A program made the translations under genes and the position numbers. A model generated the notes under the pieces. The model was not told the DNA's origin. It did not search any database and worked only from the letters and a program-made list of their open reading frames with translations. This document shows, piece after piece, positions 42,869-51,494 of a DNA stretch of 53,390 nucleotides. Origin of the DNA: Sphingomonadales bacterium Ga0077559 (lineage in GTDB: Bacteria > Pseudomonadota > Alphaproteobacteria > Sphingomonadales > Sphingomonadaceae); contig LNFK01000051.1 of NCBI GenBank assembly GCA_001464315.1, positions 1 through 53,390 on the forward strand, given 5' to 3'. The stretch's first letter is position 1, and the number at the start of each line of letters is the position of its first letter.

Positions 42869-44098
42869 TCAGGCGGCGCGGCTGTTTTGTATGAACCGCG
42901 CTTTGACGCTGGTTTCCGTGTCCATCCAATCAATCATCATGGCAAGCACGCGGCGGAGAGCGGCATCCTGTTCAGACACGCGCTGCTCCAACGAAGTTAT
43001 GCGCACCAATACGGCTTCCATATCGGCATGGCGTTCAGGCGCCGGATTATAGGCGGCTAGAGTTTCAGGTTCGGACTGCGCAACAGCGGCGAGCGGTGCT
43101 ACGACGTCTTCGACTGGCTTAGCGACCAGTTCAGCCACAATGTCCTGCTCGGCGGGTTCATTCACAGCATCGGCGACGAACTCCTCTTCAGCCGGAGGTC
43201 CTTTTTCAGCGATTAGCTCATCTTTTGCGCTTGGCGCTTCTACGATCAGCGGCGCGCGCGCCGACATTGGCGCTTCATATTCGAAAGGCTTGCCCGCCAT
43301 ATCGGCGATCACTGCCTCGACCAGCCCGCCATCGAGCAAATCTACCTGCTCGACCGCGCCCATCAGCATCACGCGGTTCATCAGCGTATTCAGCTTGCGC
43401 GGCACGCCGCCGGTTTCGGCAAAAAGTGCGACAAAGGCATCCGATGTGACCTGTGGGCGACCATTCCATCCTGCACGCGACAGGCGATGGACGATATATG
43501 GTTCGACCTCGTTAGCCTCCATAGGCTCGAGATGGTGTGTCGCTATTACCCGCTGGCGCAATTGCTCCAGCTCAGGCGCATCCCGCACGAGATCGCGAAA
43601 CTCGGGCTGGCCGAGCAGGAAAATCTGCAACAACGCCGACGAACCCAATTGGAAATTCGAGAGCATCCGTAATTCTTCGAGCGCATCTATCGAGAGATTC
43701 TGCGCCTCGTCGACGATCAGCAAACAGCGGCGGCCGGTGCGCGCTTCGGCATGCAGGAAATTCTCGATGCTCTTCAGCGTCGCCGCCTTGTCCAGCCCGC
43801 GCGTGTCGATGCCAAAACTCTCCGCCGCCATATGCACCATATCGAGGCCATCAAGCTGGCTGGTAACAATGGTTGCCGCGGTGAGCCGCGCCTTGTCAAC
43901 GCTCTGCATTAGGTGGCCGACCAACGTCGATTTGCCCGCGCCAACTTCGCCTGTGATGACGATAAAGCCTTCGCCCTGGGCAAGCCCGTATCCGAGATAT
44001 GACAGCGCCTTGCGGTGCGTTGCGCTCTCGAAGTAAAATTGCGGATCGGGCGTCAGCTGAAACGGACGTCCGGTCAGGCCGTAATATTGGTCATACAT
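42869..44098 (-). CDS. XrtA-system AAA ATPase (ExeA-like) with extended C-terminus
   Basis: A 409-residue ATPase of the ExeA/TIGR03015 type. It starts MYDQYYGLTGRPFQLTPDPQ, with Walker A GEVGAGKST (Lys56), Walker B CLLIVDEAQNLS and the sensor region GGVPRKLNTLMNRVML. The core ends near residue 270. The remaining 135 residues are an acidic, alanine-rich linker (many Glu/Pro) and a short amphipathic coil (MEAVLVRITSLEQRVSEQDA). Such ATPases may power or gate the secretion complex. The extension could reach a partner protein, but that is inference. It lies 12 bases after the outer-membrane protein gene. Confidence 0.93.
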   Translation of the reverse strand: MYDQYYGLTGRPFQLTPDPQFYFESATHRKALSYLGYGLAQGEGFIVITGEVGAGKSTLVGHLMQSVDKARLTAATIVTSQLDGLDMVHMAAESFGIDTRGLDKAATLKSIENFLHAEARTGRRCLLIVDEAQNLSIDALEELRMLSNFQLGSSALLQIFLLGQPEFRDLVRDAPELEQLRQRVIATHHLEPMEANEVEPYIVHRLSRAGWNGRPQVTSDAFVALFAETGGVPRKLNTLMNRVMLMGAVEQVDLLDGGLVEAVIADMAGKPFEYEAPMSARAPLIVEAPSAKDELIAEKGPPAEEEFVADAVNEPAEQDIVAELVAKPVEDVVAPLAAVAQSEPETLAAYNPAPERHADMEAVLVRITSLEQRVSEQDAALRRVLAMMIDWMDTETSVKARFIQNSRAA

Positions 44099-44110
44099 TC
44101 TAAATGCCCC

Positions 44111-45826
44111 TTAGAAACTGTAACGCAAACCGAGCAGCGCCGAGGCCGTGACTTCGCTGTCGAAATCATCCTGCTGGTAACTATCGAGACCCACCGCCGC
44201 CGACGCCGAAAGTCCGCGGATGATCTGGCGATATAATGCCGCATTGGCGCCCGTCTGTAAAACATCGCTAGCGCCTGCAAAACCCGGATCGAAATAATTG
44301 ACATAGACATTCGATTCAAACCGCGTCCGCCGATCAAGCTCTGTCCCTAGCGCAACGACAGCGAAATAATTGTCGTCCTTTTGACCGTCGATCTGCGCCT
44401 GCGCGCCTAATTGCGACGCGATGAATTTGCGCTGGTTATAGCCGACGGCAAATCCACTATCCCAGCCGCCGTTAGTTCCACTGAACGATCCCGTCACGCC
44501 GCGCTGGCGGAATGCTGCCGAAGACGCGTTTTGCAGCGAATCATTCAAGCAGAAACCACCGGTCTGACCGAAAGCACATCCGCCGATATCCCCTGACAAC
44601 GGGTTACGCGAACTGCGGAACTGCGTCGGCAATGCGGCAAGACTGTCGTTGATAAGCCCGCCGAAGCCGGTGACCTGATCATAGACCGACACGTTGACCG
44701 CCCAATCGCGACCGGGCTGATAGCTTAGGCTACCAATATAGGTATCGGTGCCGTAGCGACGGCCATAGCGCGCCTCGACCGATGTGCGTGGGCTTGGCCG
44801 CCACAGCACGCCTGCATCCCAGATCAGCCCATCCTGCTGGTAAGCGACAAGCCGCGGCGAATTGGGATCGGTGACGAGACGGCCGTTGCTGCCGACGACC
44901 GGATCGCCATTAATATCACGAAGCGCATCGCGTTCGGAAATCTCGATGTCTTCGTAACCAATTCCGCCGACGAGCGCGAGCGTTGGCGTCACGGGTACGG
45001 TTACATCGGCGCGGGCATATTTGCCCTCGAACCGGCTATCAAGCTGACCCGCATCTTCGCGTTCCCAGCTTCCGCTGACCGCCCAGCCGAATGGCAAGGC
45101 GCCCGGCTGCATTCCGACCGAAGCCGTCGCGACCTGACTAATGCTGTCATCGAACTGGTCAAAACGTTGCTGGCCGGCCGGCAATGCAACGACGTCCTTG
45201 CTTTCGACCTTGGTATAGCCCGCGCGATAGGCGGCATTGACGCTGAGGTCGCCTACTTGCGTCGTAAAGGTTGGACCGCCATAGACCGAATAGACCTGAG
45301 TTACATTGTCGGGATTACCGAGCGGATTGAAAGTCCCCGCACCGCGCCCGTCGACGCTGGTGCGCGACGCGACGCCGCCAGCCTCCAGGCTGAAATTGCG
45401 GGTCAGTGCGACTGAACCGCGTGCAAGCCCGGTGACGATGTCCTGATCTTGAACATTGTCATAGCCGATCAACCGCTCATAACGTAGGTTGATCTGCGCC
45501 TCTGCCCGGCGTGTGGCAATCGAGGCATCGACGCCTGCGGCCACGGTCGAATAGGTAAGTACGTCACCGCCATTTTTCAGATCGGCAAAAACAACCTGCG
45601 TGGCTTCGATATAGGGCGTGACTTCAACGCGAGGACCTTCGCGCTTGCTGCCGCCACGGCTGCGCTTTTCGGCTGTAGCGCTTTCCTGCGGCACGGCCTC
45701 TTCGGAGCTGCCATAGTTGTCGTCCATCGGCGACCAGCCAGAGTCGATTTGCTGAGCCACTGCGGGCAGCGGTGCAAGAGCAACGCCCGAAAGCAGGATG
45801 AATTTGAAAACTGATCTGTGCATCAT
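44111..45826 (-). CDS. XrtA-system outer-membrane beta-barrel protein (TIGR03016 type)
   Basis: A 571-residue exported protein. A signal peptide covers residues 1-25 (SVFKFILLSGVALAPLPAVAQ). A short charged linker (EKRSRGGSKREGPRVEV) precedes long alternating strands, such as RAEAQINLRYERLIGYDN and RTSVEARYGRRYGTDTYIGS, that end in an aromatic residue (LGLRYSF), the usual end of outer-membrane barrels. The family occurs with exosortase A clusters and is thought to form the export channel or an anchor. The ATG at 45826 overlaps the kinase stop as ATGA; ATG at 45823 is equally possible. Confidence 0.92.
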   Translation of the reverse strand: MMHRSVFKFILLSGVALAPLPAVAQQIDSGWSPMDDNYGSSEEAVPQESATAEKRSRGGSKREGPRVEVTPYIEATQVVFADLKNGGDVLTYSTVAAGVDASIATRRAEAQINLRYERLIGYDNVQDQDIVTGLARGSVALTRNFSLEAGGVASRTSVDGRGAGTFNPLGNPDNVTQVYSVYGGPTFTTQVGDLSVNAAYRAGYTKVESKDVVALPAGQQRFDQFDDSISQVATASVGMQPGALPFGWAVSGSWEREDAGQLDSRFEGKYARADVTVPVTPTLALVGGIGYEDIEISERDALRDINGDPVVGSNGRLVTDPNSPRLVAYQQDGLIWDAGVLWRPSPRTSVEARYGRRYGTDTYIGSLSYQPGRDWAVNVSVYDQVTGFGGLINDSLAALPTQFRSSRNPLSGDIGGCAFGQTGGFCLNDSLQNASSAAFRQRGVTGSFSGTNGGWDSGFAVGYNQRKFIASQLGAQAQIDGQKDDNYFAVVALGTELDRRTRFESNVYVNYFDPGFAGASDVLQTGANAALYRQIIRGLSASAAVGLDSYQQDDFDSEVTASALLGLRYSF

Positions 45827-46764
45827 GATGCTCCATATCCGTAGTAATTGCCGAACTTGCGGCCGGTGGGAGAGAATTTCGCGCGGTTGAGGAGAAGCTG
45901 CACGTGGTCGCAACCGTTCAAAAGGCTCAACGCGTCATGCAGCGCGCTGTCAGTGGTTTCATCCGCTTGCACGATCATCAGCACCTGGCCGACGTGCAGC
46001 GCGAGCACCGACGCAGGCGAGGCCGCGAGCGCAGGTGGCGAGTCAAAAATGATGATCCGCGACGGATCATTGCGCGTCAGGTCGTCGATGATCTGCGCAG
46101 TTCGTGCTGCGGCAAGATATTCGGTGTCCTGGTTGGTACGGCTGCCAGCAGGTAATATCGATAAACCCTCGATGTCGGTTTCGATGATGAAGCTTTCCGC
46201 CTCGACCGTATCGTCGGCGAGCGCGTCCATAAAGCCCCGACCGCTCTCGATACCGAGCGTCGAAAGAACGCTGGGTTTGGCAAAATCTGCATCAACCAAA
46301 AGAACGCGATTGTCCTTTTCGCTGGCCATCGACAGCGCGAGGTTAATTGCGCAGTAGGTCTTGCCCTCATTGGGGTGCGCCGAGCAGACAAGAATCCTCT
46401 CGCCGTGCGGCAGCGCATCAAAGCCCTTGCCGCCGCGTGCCGCCAGCAGCAACTGCCTTTTGACGATGCGGAATTCTTCGGACAGGCCGCTGACCGGGCC
46501 GTCCGGAACGATGAAATTTTGCGCCGCGAGCCGTTCACGATTGATTTCGACCACGCGCGTTGCTGCCGAATGGTGCACGCGAGGCTGCATTGGTGGGAGC
46601 GGAGCCGTGGGGGCCGTTCCGACTTGAGCGGCAGTCGGCAGGCCTGGTTCCACCACCGGTACGGCCGGTGCTGCGTTTCCGCGGAACGCTGCGCCAAAAT
46701 CGTACATTTCGGCTGCGCGCTCGACCAGCGATCCCGAAGATTTTATAGAACTATGCTTGTTCAT
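45823..46764 (-). CDS. XrtA-system tyrosine autokinase (TIGR03018 type)
   Basis: A 313-residue cytoplasmic kinase of the bacterial BY-kinase family. It has Walker A in CSAHPNEGKTYCAINLAL, Walker A' in RVLLVDADFAKPSVL and Walker B in RIIIFDSPPALAA. The C-terminus has a short tyrosine cluster (NYYGYG, Tyr307, Tyr308, Tyr310), the likely autophosphorylation site. With the chain-length protein encoded upstream it controls polymer length by phosphorylation cycles. It lies 13 bases after the chain-length gene and overlaps the barrel gene by 4 bases. Confidence 0.94.
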   Translation of the reverse strand: MNKHSSIKSSGSLVERAAEMYDFGAAFRGNAAPAVPVVEPGLPTAAQVGTAPTAPLPPMQPRVHHSAATRVVEINRERLAAQNFIVPDGPVSGLSEEFRIVKRQLLLAARGGKGFDALPHGERILVCSAHPNEGKTYCAINLALSMASEKDNRVLLVDADFAKPSVLSTLGIESGRGFMDALADDTVEAESFIIETDIEGLSILPAGSRTNQDTEYLAAARTAQIIDDLTRNDPSRIIIFDSPPALAASPASVLALHVGQVLMIVQADETTDSALHDALSLLNGCDHVQLLLNRAKFSPTGRKFGNYYGYGAS

Positions 46765-46777
46765 ATCAATCCGCCCC

Positions 46778-48289
46778 TCAGGCCGTCAGACCGCGCTGGA
46801 TGAATTCAGCAACCAGCAGCATTGCCCACACGGCGACCAGCCCGCCTGATGCGCCGTAAAACAACTTCATTTTCTGTTTGCGCTCCACGCGCTGTTCACC
46901 CGTCAGCATTTGCGAAATTGAACCGATGACCGGCAGGCCACTGGCGCGTTCTAGCTTTGCCGCCGTCGGAAAGTTCGTCTGCAAATGGCCGAGTGCAAAG
47001 GCTGACCCTATCCCGGCACCAATCCCTGCAATTAGCACTGCGGCGAGCAATAAAGGTCGATTGGGCGCTGCTGGCACGCTGGAAAGCGACGGCTCCTTGA
47101 CGACACGAAACTGCACTGCGTCGGTCTGGGTTTCTGCCTGACCACGGAGGCGAATCTGGTCGCGCTCGAGCACCAGCTTGTCATATTGCGCCTTGAGCAC
47201 TTCGTAGTCGCGGTTGATCCGCTGATATTCCGCAGCGATGCCGGGTTCGGCGGTTTGCTTTGCTGCCAATTGCGCCATATCCGACTGAAGCGCGCTTTTT
47301 CGGGCTTGCAATGCGGCAACTGCTGCGCCGCGTTCGGCCTGCATCGACTGGAGCGAACTATAGGCCGGGTTCGGGGTGCGATAGCTGCTGCCGCCCGATG
47401 ACCCGCCGCCGCCGCCTGCCGAGCGTAGCGCTGCAATTTGATTTTTGACTGTGACCACGTCGGGATGGCTGTCGGTGAAACCGCGCGCGCGCATCGAGGC
47501 CAGTTCGCCCTGTGCTTGACCCAAGGCACTCGGCGCGCCGCCGCCGCCCATCGAAGGCGTGTTAAGTGTTGCCGGGGTTCCCGCCAATTGACCGTTCAGC
47601 GCGGCAAGCGCGCTACGCGCTTGGATAAGCTGCGAATCGATCTGGCTAAGTTCTGCGCGCGATGCTTCCATCCGCTGCGAAACCGAACCGACCCCTGGCA
47701 GCAGTCCAAGATTTTGTGTTTCATAGGCAACGCGCTTGGCCTCGGCTTCGGCCAATTCTTTTTGCCGCGCCTCGATCTGCGTATCGAGGAAACGCAGCGT
47801 CTGGCTCGTCTCCTTGCGGTCGCCTGCGAGATTATCCTCTTCGGCAACGTCGATCAGCTTCTGCACCACGTCGCGTGCCAGTTTGCCGCTGGGTTGCTTA
47901 GCGCTGATCGCAAAGAAATCGTCCTGTTCGGCCTTGACCTCGATATTGGCGCGCAAGCCCTCGATTTTCCCGGCAAGTTCCTGGTCGGTCGCAATCGTTG
48001 ATCCGAGATCAGTGCCGCGCACGACTTTGGCAAGATTGGCAGAGGAGATCAGCGTCTGCGCCAATTGCTGGATATCACGACGCTGCATCTGGGGATCGAA
48101 CCCGGCCTGGCTCGACAACATCGACTGCGTGCGCACCTGAATTTGGGCCTTCGATTCATATTTGTTGGGGATCAAAGCGACCACCAGCCAGCCCAAGATG
48201 CACACGCCCCAAGCCACCCCAAGCGCTAGCCAGCGGCGGTTCCACACGCTGTGGACGGCAATCCGGAATTCGTCGTAGAACGAATTCAT
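46778..48289 (-). CDS. XrtA-system chain-length determinant protein (Wzz-like, GNVR)
   Basis: A 503-residue inner-membrane protein. A helix at residues 19-40 (WLALGVAWGVCILGWLVVAL) is followed by a long periplasmic coiled coil (about residues 90-390, with RKETSQTLRFLDTQIEARQK). A proline-rich AAPNRPLLLAAVLIAGIGAG helix comes next, then the last membrane segment near the end (GGLVAVWAMLLVAEFIQRG). The family TIGR03007 partners a separate autokinase, as here. It sets polysaccharide length and bridges to the outer-membrane export protein encoded just upstream, with a 3-base gap. Confidence 0.94.
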   Translation of the reverse strand: MNSFYDEFRIAVHSVWNRRWLALGVAWGVCILGWLVVALIPNKYESKAQIQVRTQSMLSSQAGFDPQMQRRDIQQLAQTLISSANLAKVVRGTDLGSTIATDQELAGKIEGLRANIEVKAEQDDFFAISAKQPSGKLARDVVQKLIDVAEEDNLAGDRKETSQTLRFLDTQIEARQKELAEAEAKRVAYETQNLGLLPGVGSVSQRMEASRAELSQIDSQLIQARSALAALNGQLAGTPATLNTPSMGGGGAPSALGQAQGELASMRARGFTDSHPDVVTVKNQIAALRSAGGGGGSSGGSSYRTPNPAYSSLQSMQAERGAAVAALQARKSALQSDMAQLAAKQTAEPGIAAEYQRINRDYEVLKAQYDKLVLERDQIRLRGQAETQTDAVQFRVVKEPSLSSVPAAPNRPLLLAAVLIAGIGAGIGSAFALGHLQTNFPTAAKLERASGLPVIGSISQMLTGEQRVERKQKMKLFYGASGGLVAVWAMLLVAEFIQRGLTA

Positions 48290-48292
48290 GGT

Positions 48293-48937
48293 TTAGAACA
48301 TGCTCTCTGGGATGATGATGACATCACCCGGTTGCAGTAGGACATTGGCCTTGCTGTCGCCGCGCTTAAGCAAATCGCCGAGGCGCAGCGAATATTCCGT
48401 TTGAGCGCCCGTTCCCTTATTGTGGCGAATGAGCCGTGCCTTGTTGCCTGCTGCATATTCGGACAGGCCGCCGACAGCAATCATCGCGTCGAGCACTGTC
48501 ATATTGGCGCGGTAAGGGATCGACGCTGGCTTTTCGGTCGCACCGACAATCCGCACCTGTTGCGAAGTCGTCCCGGCAAATTCATTGACAATGACCGAGA
48601 CGATCGGGTCGTTAATATATTGCGTCAGCTGCAGCTTTATATCCTGCGCCAGCATAGTAGGGGTTTTGCCGACGGCGGGCATGTCCGTGATCAGCGGCGT
48701 GGTAATCCGGCCATCGGGACGCACCTGCACCTTTGCGCCAAGCTCCGGATTGCGCCAGACGAAGACTGTCAACTGGTCGAGCGGCCCGATCATATAATCT
48801 TCACCCGGACCTTCGCGGACCGAGACGGTGGGGGCTTGGGGGAGTTCAGGGCCGCCAGCAATCGAACCGCATCCGGTCAATGCCGCAGCGCTCGTCCCCA
48901 GAGCTAGCATCAGCTTGATTTTCAACGCGTTCTTCAT
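48293..48937 (-). CDS. XrtA-system polysaccharide export lipoprotein (Wza-like)
   Basis: A 214-residue outer-membrane lipoprotein with a lipobox (ALTGC, Cys23) and a poly-export domain: GEDYMIGPLDQLTVFVWRN, VRPDGRITTPLITDM, LTQYINDPIVSVIVNEF, then one SLBB-like segment (VRIVGATEKPASIPYRANMT). The end IIPESMF is typical. It is the first gene of the ten-gene leftward exosortase operon. The 208-base region upstream should hold the operon promoter. Shorter than E. coli Wza, it matches the TIGR03027 subfamily found in exosortase clusters. Confidence 0.94.
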   Translation of the reverse strand: MKNALKIKLMLALGTSAAALTGCGSIAGGPELPQAPTVSVREGPGEDYMIGPLDQLTVFVWRNPELGAKVQVRPDGRITTPLITDMPAVGKTPTMLAQDIKLQLTQYINDPIVSVIVNEFAGTTSQQVRIVGATEKPASIPYRANMTVLDAMIAVGGLSEYAAGNKARLIRHNKGTGAQTEYSLRLGDLLKRGDSKANVLLQPGDVIIIPESMF

Positions 48938-49145
48938 TGCCCAGTCCTCTTTGACTGCGAAGAATCAGACGGTCACGCCCCTATTGGCATGGCTGCAACT
49001 GTCGCAGATTGGACTTTGCTATGGAGAAAAAAGGTGAACAGACCGTTAGGATTAACCAGTTTTGTGATGTAAATTCAGTGCTGTCCTGTTTGGGGACGGC
49101 CCGATATGCGAATCTTTATGTCGCAATTAGGCTGCGGCCTTAACC
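48938..49145. other. Non-coding gap before the XrtA operon
   Basis: 208 bases between the PEP-mutase-like gene end and the first exosortase operon gene; both are leftward. No open frame with a ribosome-binding site is seen. It must hold the operon promoter, but I find no convincing sigma-54 pattern: one TGGCATG is not followed by a TTGC at the right distance. A weak hairpin (GTCC-N7-GGAC) lies near 49083-49097. No terminator of the upstream unit is clear. Confidence 0.5.
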
Positions 49146-49895
49146 TCATTTAAGCGACGCCATTGCCTGTTTGGCGGCTTCGCCCAAATCCTGCATCGCC
49201 TTCGCCCACGGACCATGCCCGTGGCTGATCCGCGCGACGCCCAAGCTTGCAAGCGCTTTGATATCAGGGATGCCGTCGCCAACGAGGATGTTCACCGGTA
49301 AAGGCAACTTTTCACAGAGCCGCGCGATCAGGCCAGCATCATATATGAACGGCACAAACAGGCTGTTCGCGCCCGCGTCGGCATAAGCCTTGGCGCGTTC
49401 GGCGACCGCATCTACCAAGGCTGCATCATGCTGCTCCTTGGGCGTTAGGATGAAGAGATCGGCGCGCGCGTTAATCCACATTCCCGATGCGGCAGCGGCG
49501 CCAATCCGGGCCGCAGCATCGGCGGTTTCGAACAATTTCCGCGTAACCGGGTCCTTGTCCTCAATGTTGATCCCGACCGCACCAGCCGAAGCAGCCCGCG
49601 CAACCGACGCACCGACCGCCGCCGGATCGGCACCATAGCCCGCCTCCATATCGATGGTTACCGGCAGATCGGTGACTGACAAGATACGCTCCAGGTTCTC
49701 GAGCGCAGCATCGAGCGGCAATGTCTCTCCGTCCTTGAAACCCAATGCGCACGCAACGCCCCAGCTTCCCGTGGCAATTGCTTTTGCGCCTGCCTCGCTG
49801 ACCGCCTTGGCGCTGCCGGCGTCCCAGATATTGTAGAGGACCAGCGGATCGCCAGGGACATGCAAATCGCCAAATGCCTTAACCCGATTGTTCAT
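49146..49895 (-). CDS. Isocitrate lyase/PEP mutase family protein
   Basis: A 249-residue TIM-barrel protein of the isocitrate lyase/phosphoenolpyruvate mutase superfamily. Visible parts are LYNIWDAGSAKAVSEAGAKA, the metal region PVTIDMEAGYGADP, GAVGINIEDKDPVTRKLFE and WINARADLFI. The Lys-Cys-Gly loop of true isocitrate lyase is not seen, so it is more probably an oxaloacetate- or carboxyphosphonoenolpyruvate-like enzyme. Its substrate is unknown. It overlaps ada by 4 bases (ATGA), the third gene of a DUF1203-ada unit. Confidence 0.9.
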   Translation of the reverse strand: MNNRVKAFGDLHVPGDPLVLYNIWDAGSAKAVSEAGAKAIATGSWGVACALGFKDGETLPLDAALENLERILSVTDLPVTIDMEAGYGADPAAVGASVARAASAGAVGINIEDKDPVTRKLFETADAAARIGAAAASGMWINARADLFILTPKEQHDAALVDAVAERAKAYADAGANSLFVPFIYDAGLIARLCEKLPLPVNILVGDGIPDIKALASLGVARISHGHGPWAKAMQDLGEAAKQAMASLK

Positions 49896-50947
49896 GCGCT
49901 TTTCTTTTCAGCGGACAGCAGTTTCTTTTTGCGCTCTACCCCATAGGCATAGCCACCGAGCCCGCCATCGGTGCGGATAACGCGGTGGCAAGGGATGAGC
50001 ACTGCCACATTGTTCGCGCCATTGGCACTGCCCGCCGCGCGCACCGCCTTGGGCTTGCCGACTGCAGCTGCGATTTCGGCGTATGTCCGTGTTTCGCCCG
50101 CAGGGATCCGGCAAAGTTCATTCCAGATCGCCTGTTGGAATGCCGTTCCCGCAATGTCCAGCGGCAGGTCGGGCATTTGCGCGGGATGCTCGATTGCGTT
50201 AATCGCACCAGTGATCAGTTCCTCCAGCGCGGCACCGCCAGCAACAATGTCGGCATTTGGAAACCGCCGCGCAAGTTCGGCCTCGTCTTCGTCGAAAGAC
50301 AGACGGCAAATGCCCTTATCGGTCGCGGCCAGCAGCATCTTGCCGAGCATGGTCTCAACAACCGCCCAGCGGATGGTCACCCCTGCTCCGCCATTTTTCC
50401 ATGCGCTTGGCGTCATGCCCAAATGTCCTTTGGTATTTGCGTAAAATCGGCTCGGGCCAGAATAGCCTGCCTCGTAAATCGCTTCGGTGACGCTACCATT
50501 ACCATCGAGCGCAGCCGTCGCGCGTTTTGCGCGAAGCGCGCGTGCATAGGCCGCTGGCGTTACCCCGGTATCGCGCTTGAACAGCCGGTGAAAATGATGT
50601 GGCGCATAATCCACAGCCGCCGCCAGATCTTCAAGCGACAGTCCTTCCTCGGTCTCCTCAATTAATTTGAGTGCTGCCGCAATCGCCTCACGGTCACGTC
50701 CAACGGCGTCCGGCTTGCACCGCATACACGACCGATATCCCGCCACGATTGCTTCGGCTGCTGTCCAGAAAAACTCGACATTCTGCCGCAACGGCCGTCG
50801 CGCTGGACAGCTCGGTTTACAGTATATGCCGGTCGTTTTGACCGCACCGACAAACTGCCCGTCGAGCGACCGGTCGCGCCGGTCGAAGGCTTGGAAGGCC
50901 CAGTCGATATCGACGGCGCTTTGTCGGTCCAATTTCATCTCCAGCAT
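49892..50947 (-). CDS. ada: Bifunctional DNA repair protein and activator Ada
   Basis: A 351-residue Ada protein that both repairs alkylated DNA and switches on its own genes. The N-terminal zinc domain has Cys43 (GIYCKPSCP, methyl-phosphotriester acceptor), Cys47, Cys74 and Cys77. The AraC-type helix-turn-helix follows (LEDLAAAVDYAPHHFHRLFK). The C-terminal methyltransferase has the acceptor Cys320 in IPCHRVIRTDGG. All three parts are complete. The ATG at 50947 overlaps the DUF1203 stop as TGATG; GTG at 50950 is an alternative. Self-activation would be expected to raise the whole unit. Confidence 0.95.
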   Translation of the reverse strand: MLEMKLDRQSAVDIDWAFQAFDRRDRSLDGQFVGAVKTTGIYCKPSCPARRPLRQNVEFFWTAAEAIVAGYRSCMRCKPDAVGRDREAIAAALKLIEETEEGLSLEDLAAAVDYAPHHFHRLFKRDTGVTPAAYARALRAKRATAALDGNGSVTEAIYEAGYSGPSRFYANTKGHLGMTPSAWKNGGAGVTIRWAVVETMLGKMLLAATDKGICRLSFDEDEAELARRFPNADIVAGGAALEELITGAINAIEHPAQMPDLPLDIAGTAFQQAIWNELCRIPAGETRTYAEIAAAVGKPKAVRAAGSANGANNVAVLIPCHRVIRTDGGLGGYAYGVERKKKLLSAEKKSA

Positions 50948-51414
50948 CACGCTCGCTCAACCTTGGCCGAAAAGCAGCCATGCGCGGCGTTGTGTGCATG
51001 AATATAGGCGATTTCGTCGCTGGCGAATAGTTCGCGGATTTTCGCATCGGCATGCCCGGGCGATGCCAGCGCCGCGCGTCGTAGCATCCCATCGTTATCG
51101 AACGCCCGAAACGCCATCGGACGACCTTCGAACACCGGCGGAGTTTCGTCGACATATTCCGCTGCCTCTAAGGCTTTTGGCCGCACATAAATAGCATAAG
51201 CCGAGCGATAAGGGGTCGTCACATCGTGGCTGAGATAGTTAAACAGGATCAGTTCCTCGCCCGCCTTGGCGTCTTCCAGACTGATCCGGCATGGCCAGCC
51301 TTTATCGGCCGCAGCGGTTAAGCGCACCGCACCCTGCTCGGCCAAGGCAGCATCATCCATTTCGAATAGTCCTGCAAACTGTTCGCGGTCCAGACCTGTA
51401 ATTCGATAGCTCAT
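50947..51414 (-). CDS. DUF1203 domain protein
   Basis: A 155-residue protein that matches DUF1203 in length and in the stretches WPCRISLEDAKAGEELILFN, TTPYRSAYAIYVR and FRAFDNDGMLRRAAL. The function of the family is not known. It has no signal peptide or membrane segment. The stop overlaps ada as TGATG, so the two are coupled; the pairing suggests a link to DNA alkylation response, which is inference. Its ribosome-binding site (AAGGAG) lies in the loop and right arm of a predicted hairpin. Confidence 0.88.
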   Translation of the reverse strand: MSYRITGLDREQFAGLFEMDDAALAEQGAVRLTAAADKGWPCRISLEDAKAGEELILFNYLSHDVTTPYRSAYAIYVRPKALEAAEYVDETPPVFEGRPMAFRAFDNDGMLRRAALASPGHADAKIRELFASDEIAYIHAHNAAHGCFSAKVERA

Positions 51415-51447
51415 ATTCCGGCTCCTTGTTCAATGGGTGCCGGAATA
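51414..51447 (-). promoter_or_regulatory. Hairpin at the start of the DUF1203-ada unit
   Basis: Read leftward: TATTCCGGC, 16 bases, GCCGGAATA, nine perfect pairs. The last base of the right arm is the A of the DUF1203 start codon, and the AAGGA ribosome-binding site lies in the loop. This could hold the start partly closed, or be a protein-binding operator. It is too close to the start to be a terminator. Confidence 0.5.
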
Positions 51448-51494
51448 GCTACGAAGTAAATCGGCTGCGTCCCGAAACTTGCGTTCAAAGCAAA

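Noticed and set aside
43140-44036. A long plus-strand frame opposite the XrtA ATPase
   Set aside because: Serine-rich shadow of the acidic and alanine-rich gene on the other strand; the ATPase shows clear Walker motifs.
48960-49040. Sigma-54 promoter for the XrtA operon
   Set aside because: TTGGCATG is present on the plus strand, but the TTGC half is missing at the required distance and the orientation is away from the operon.
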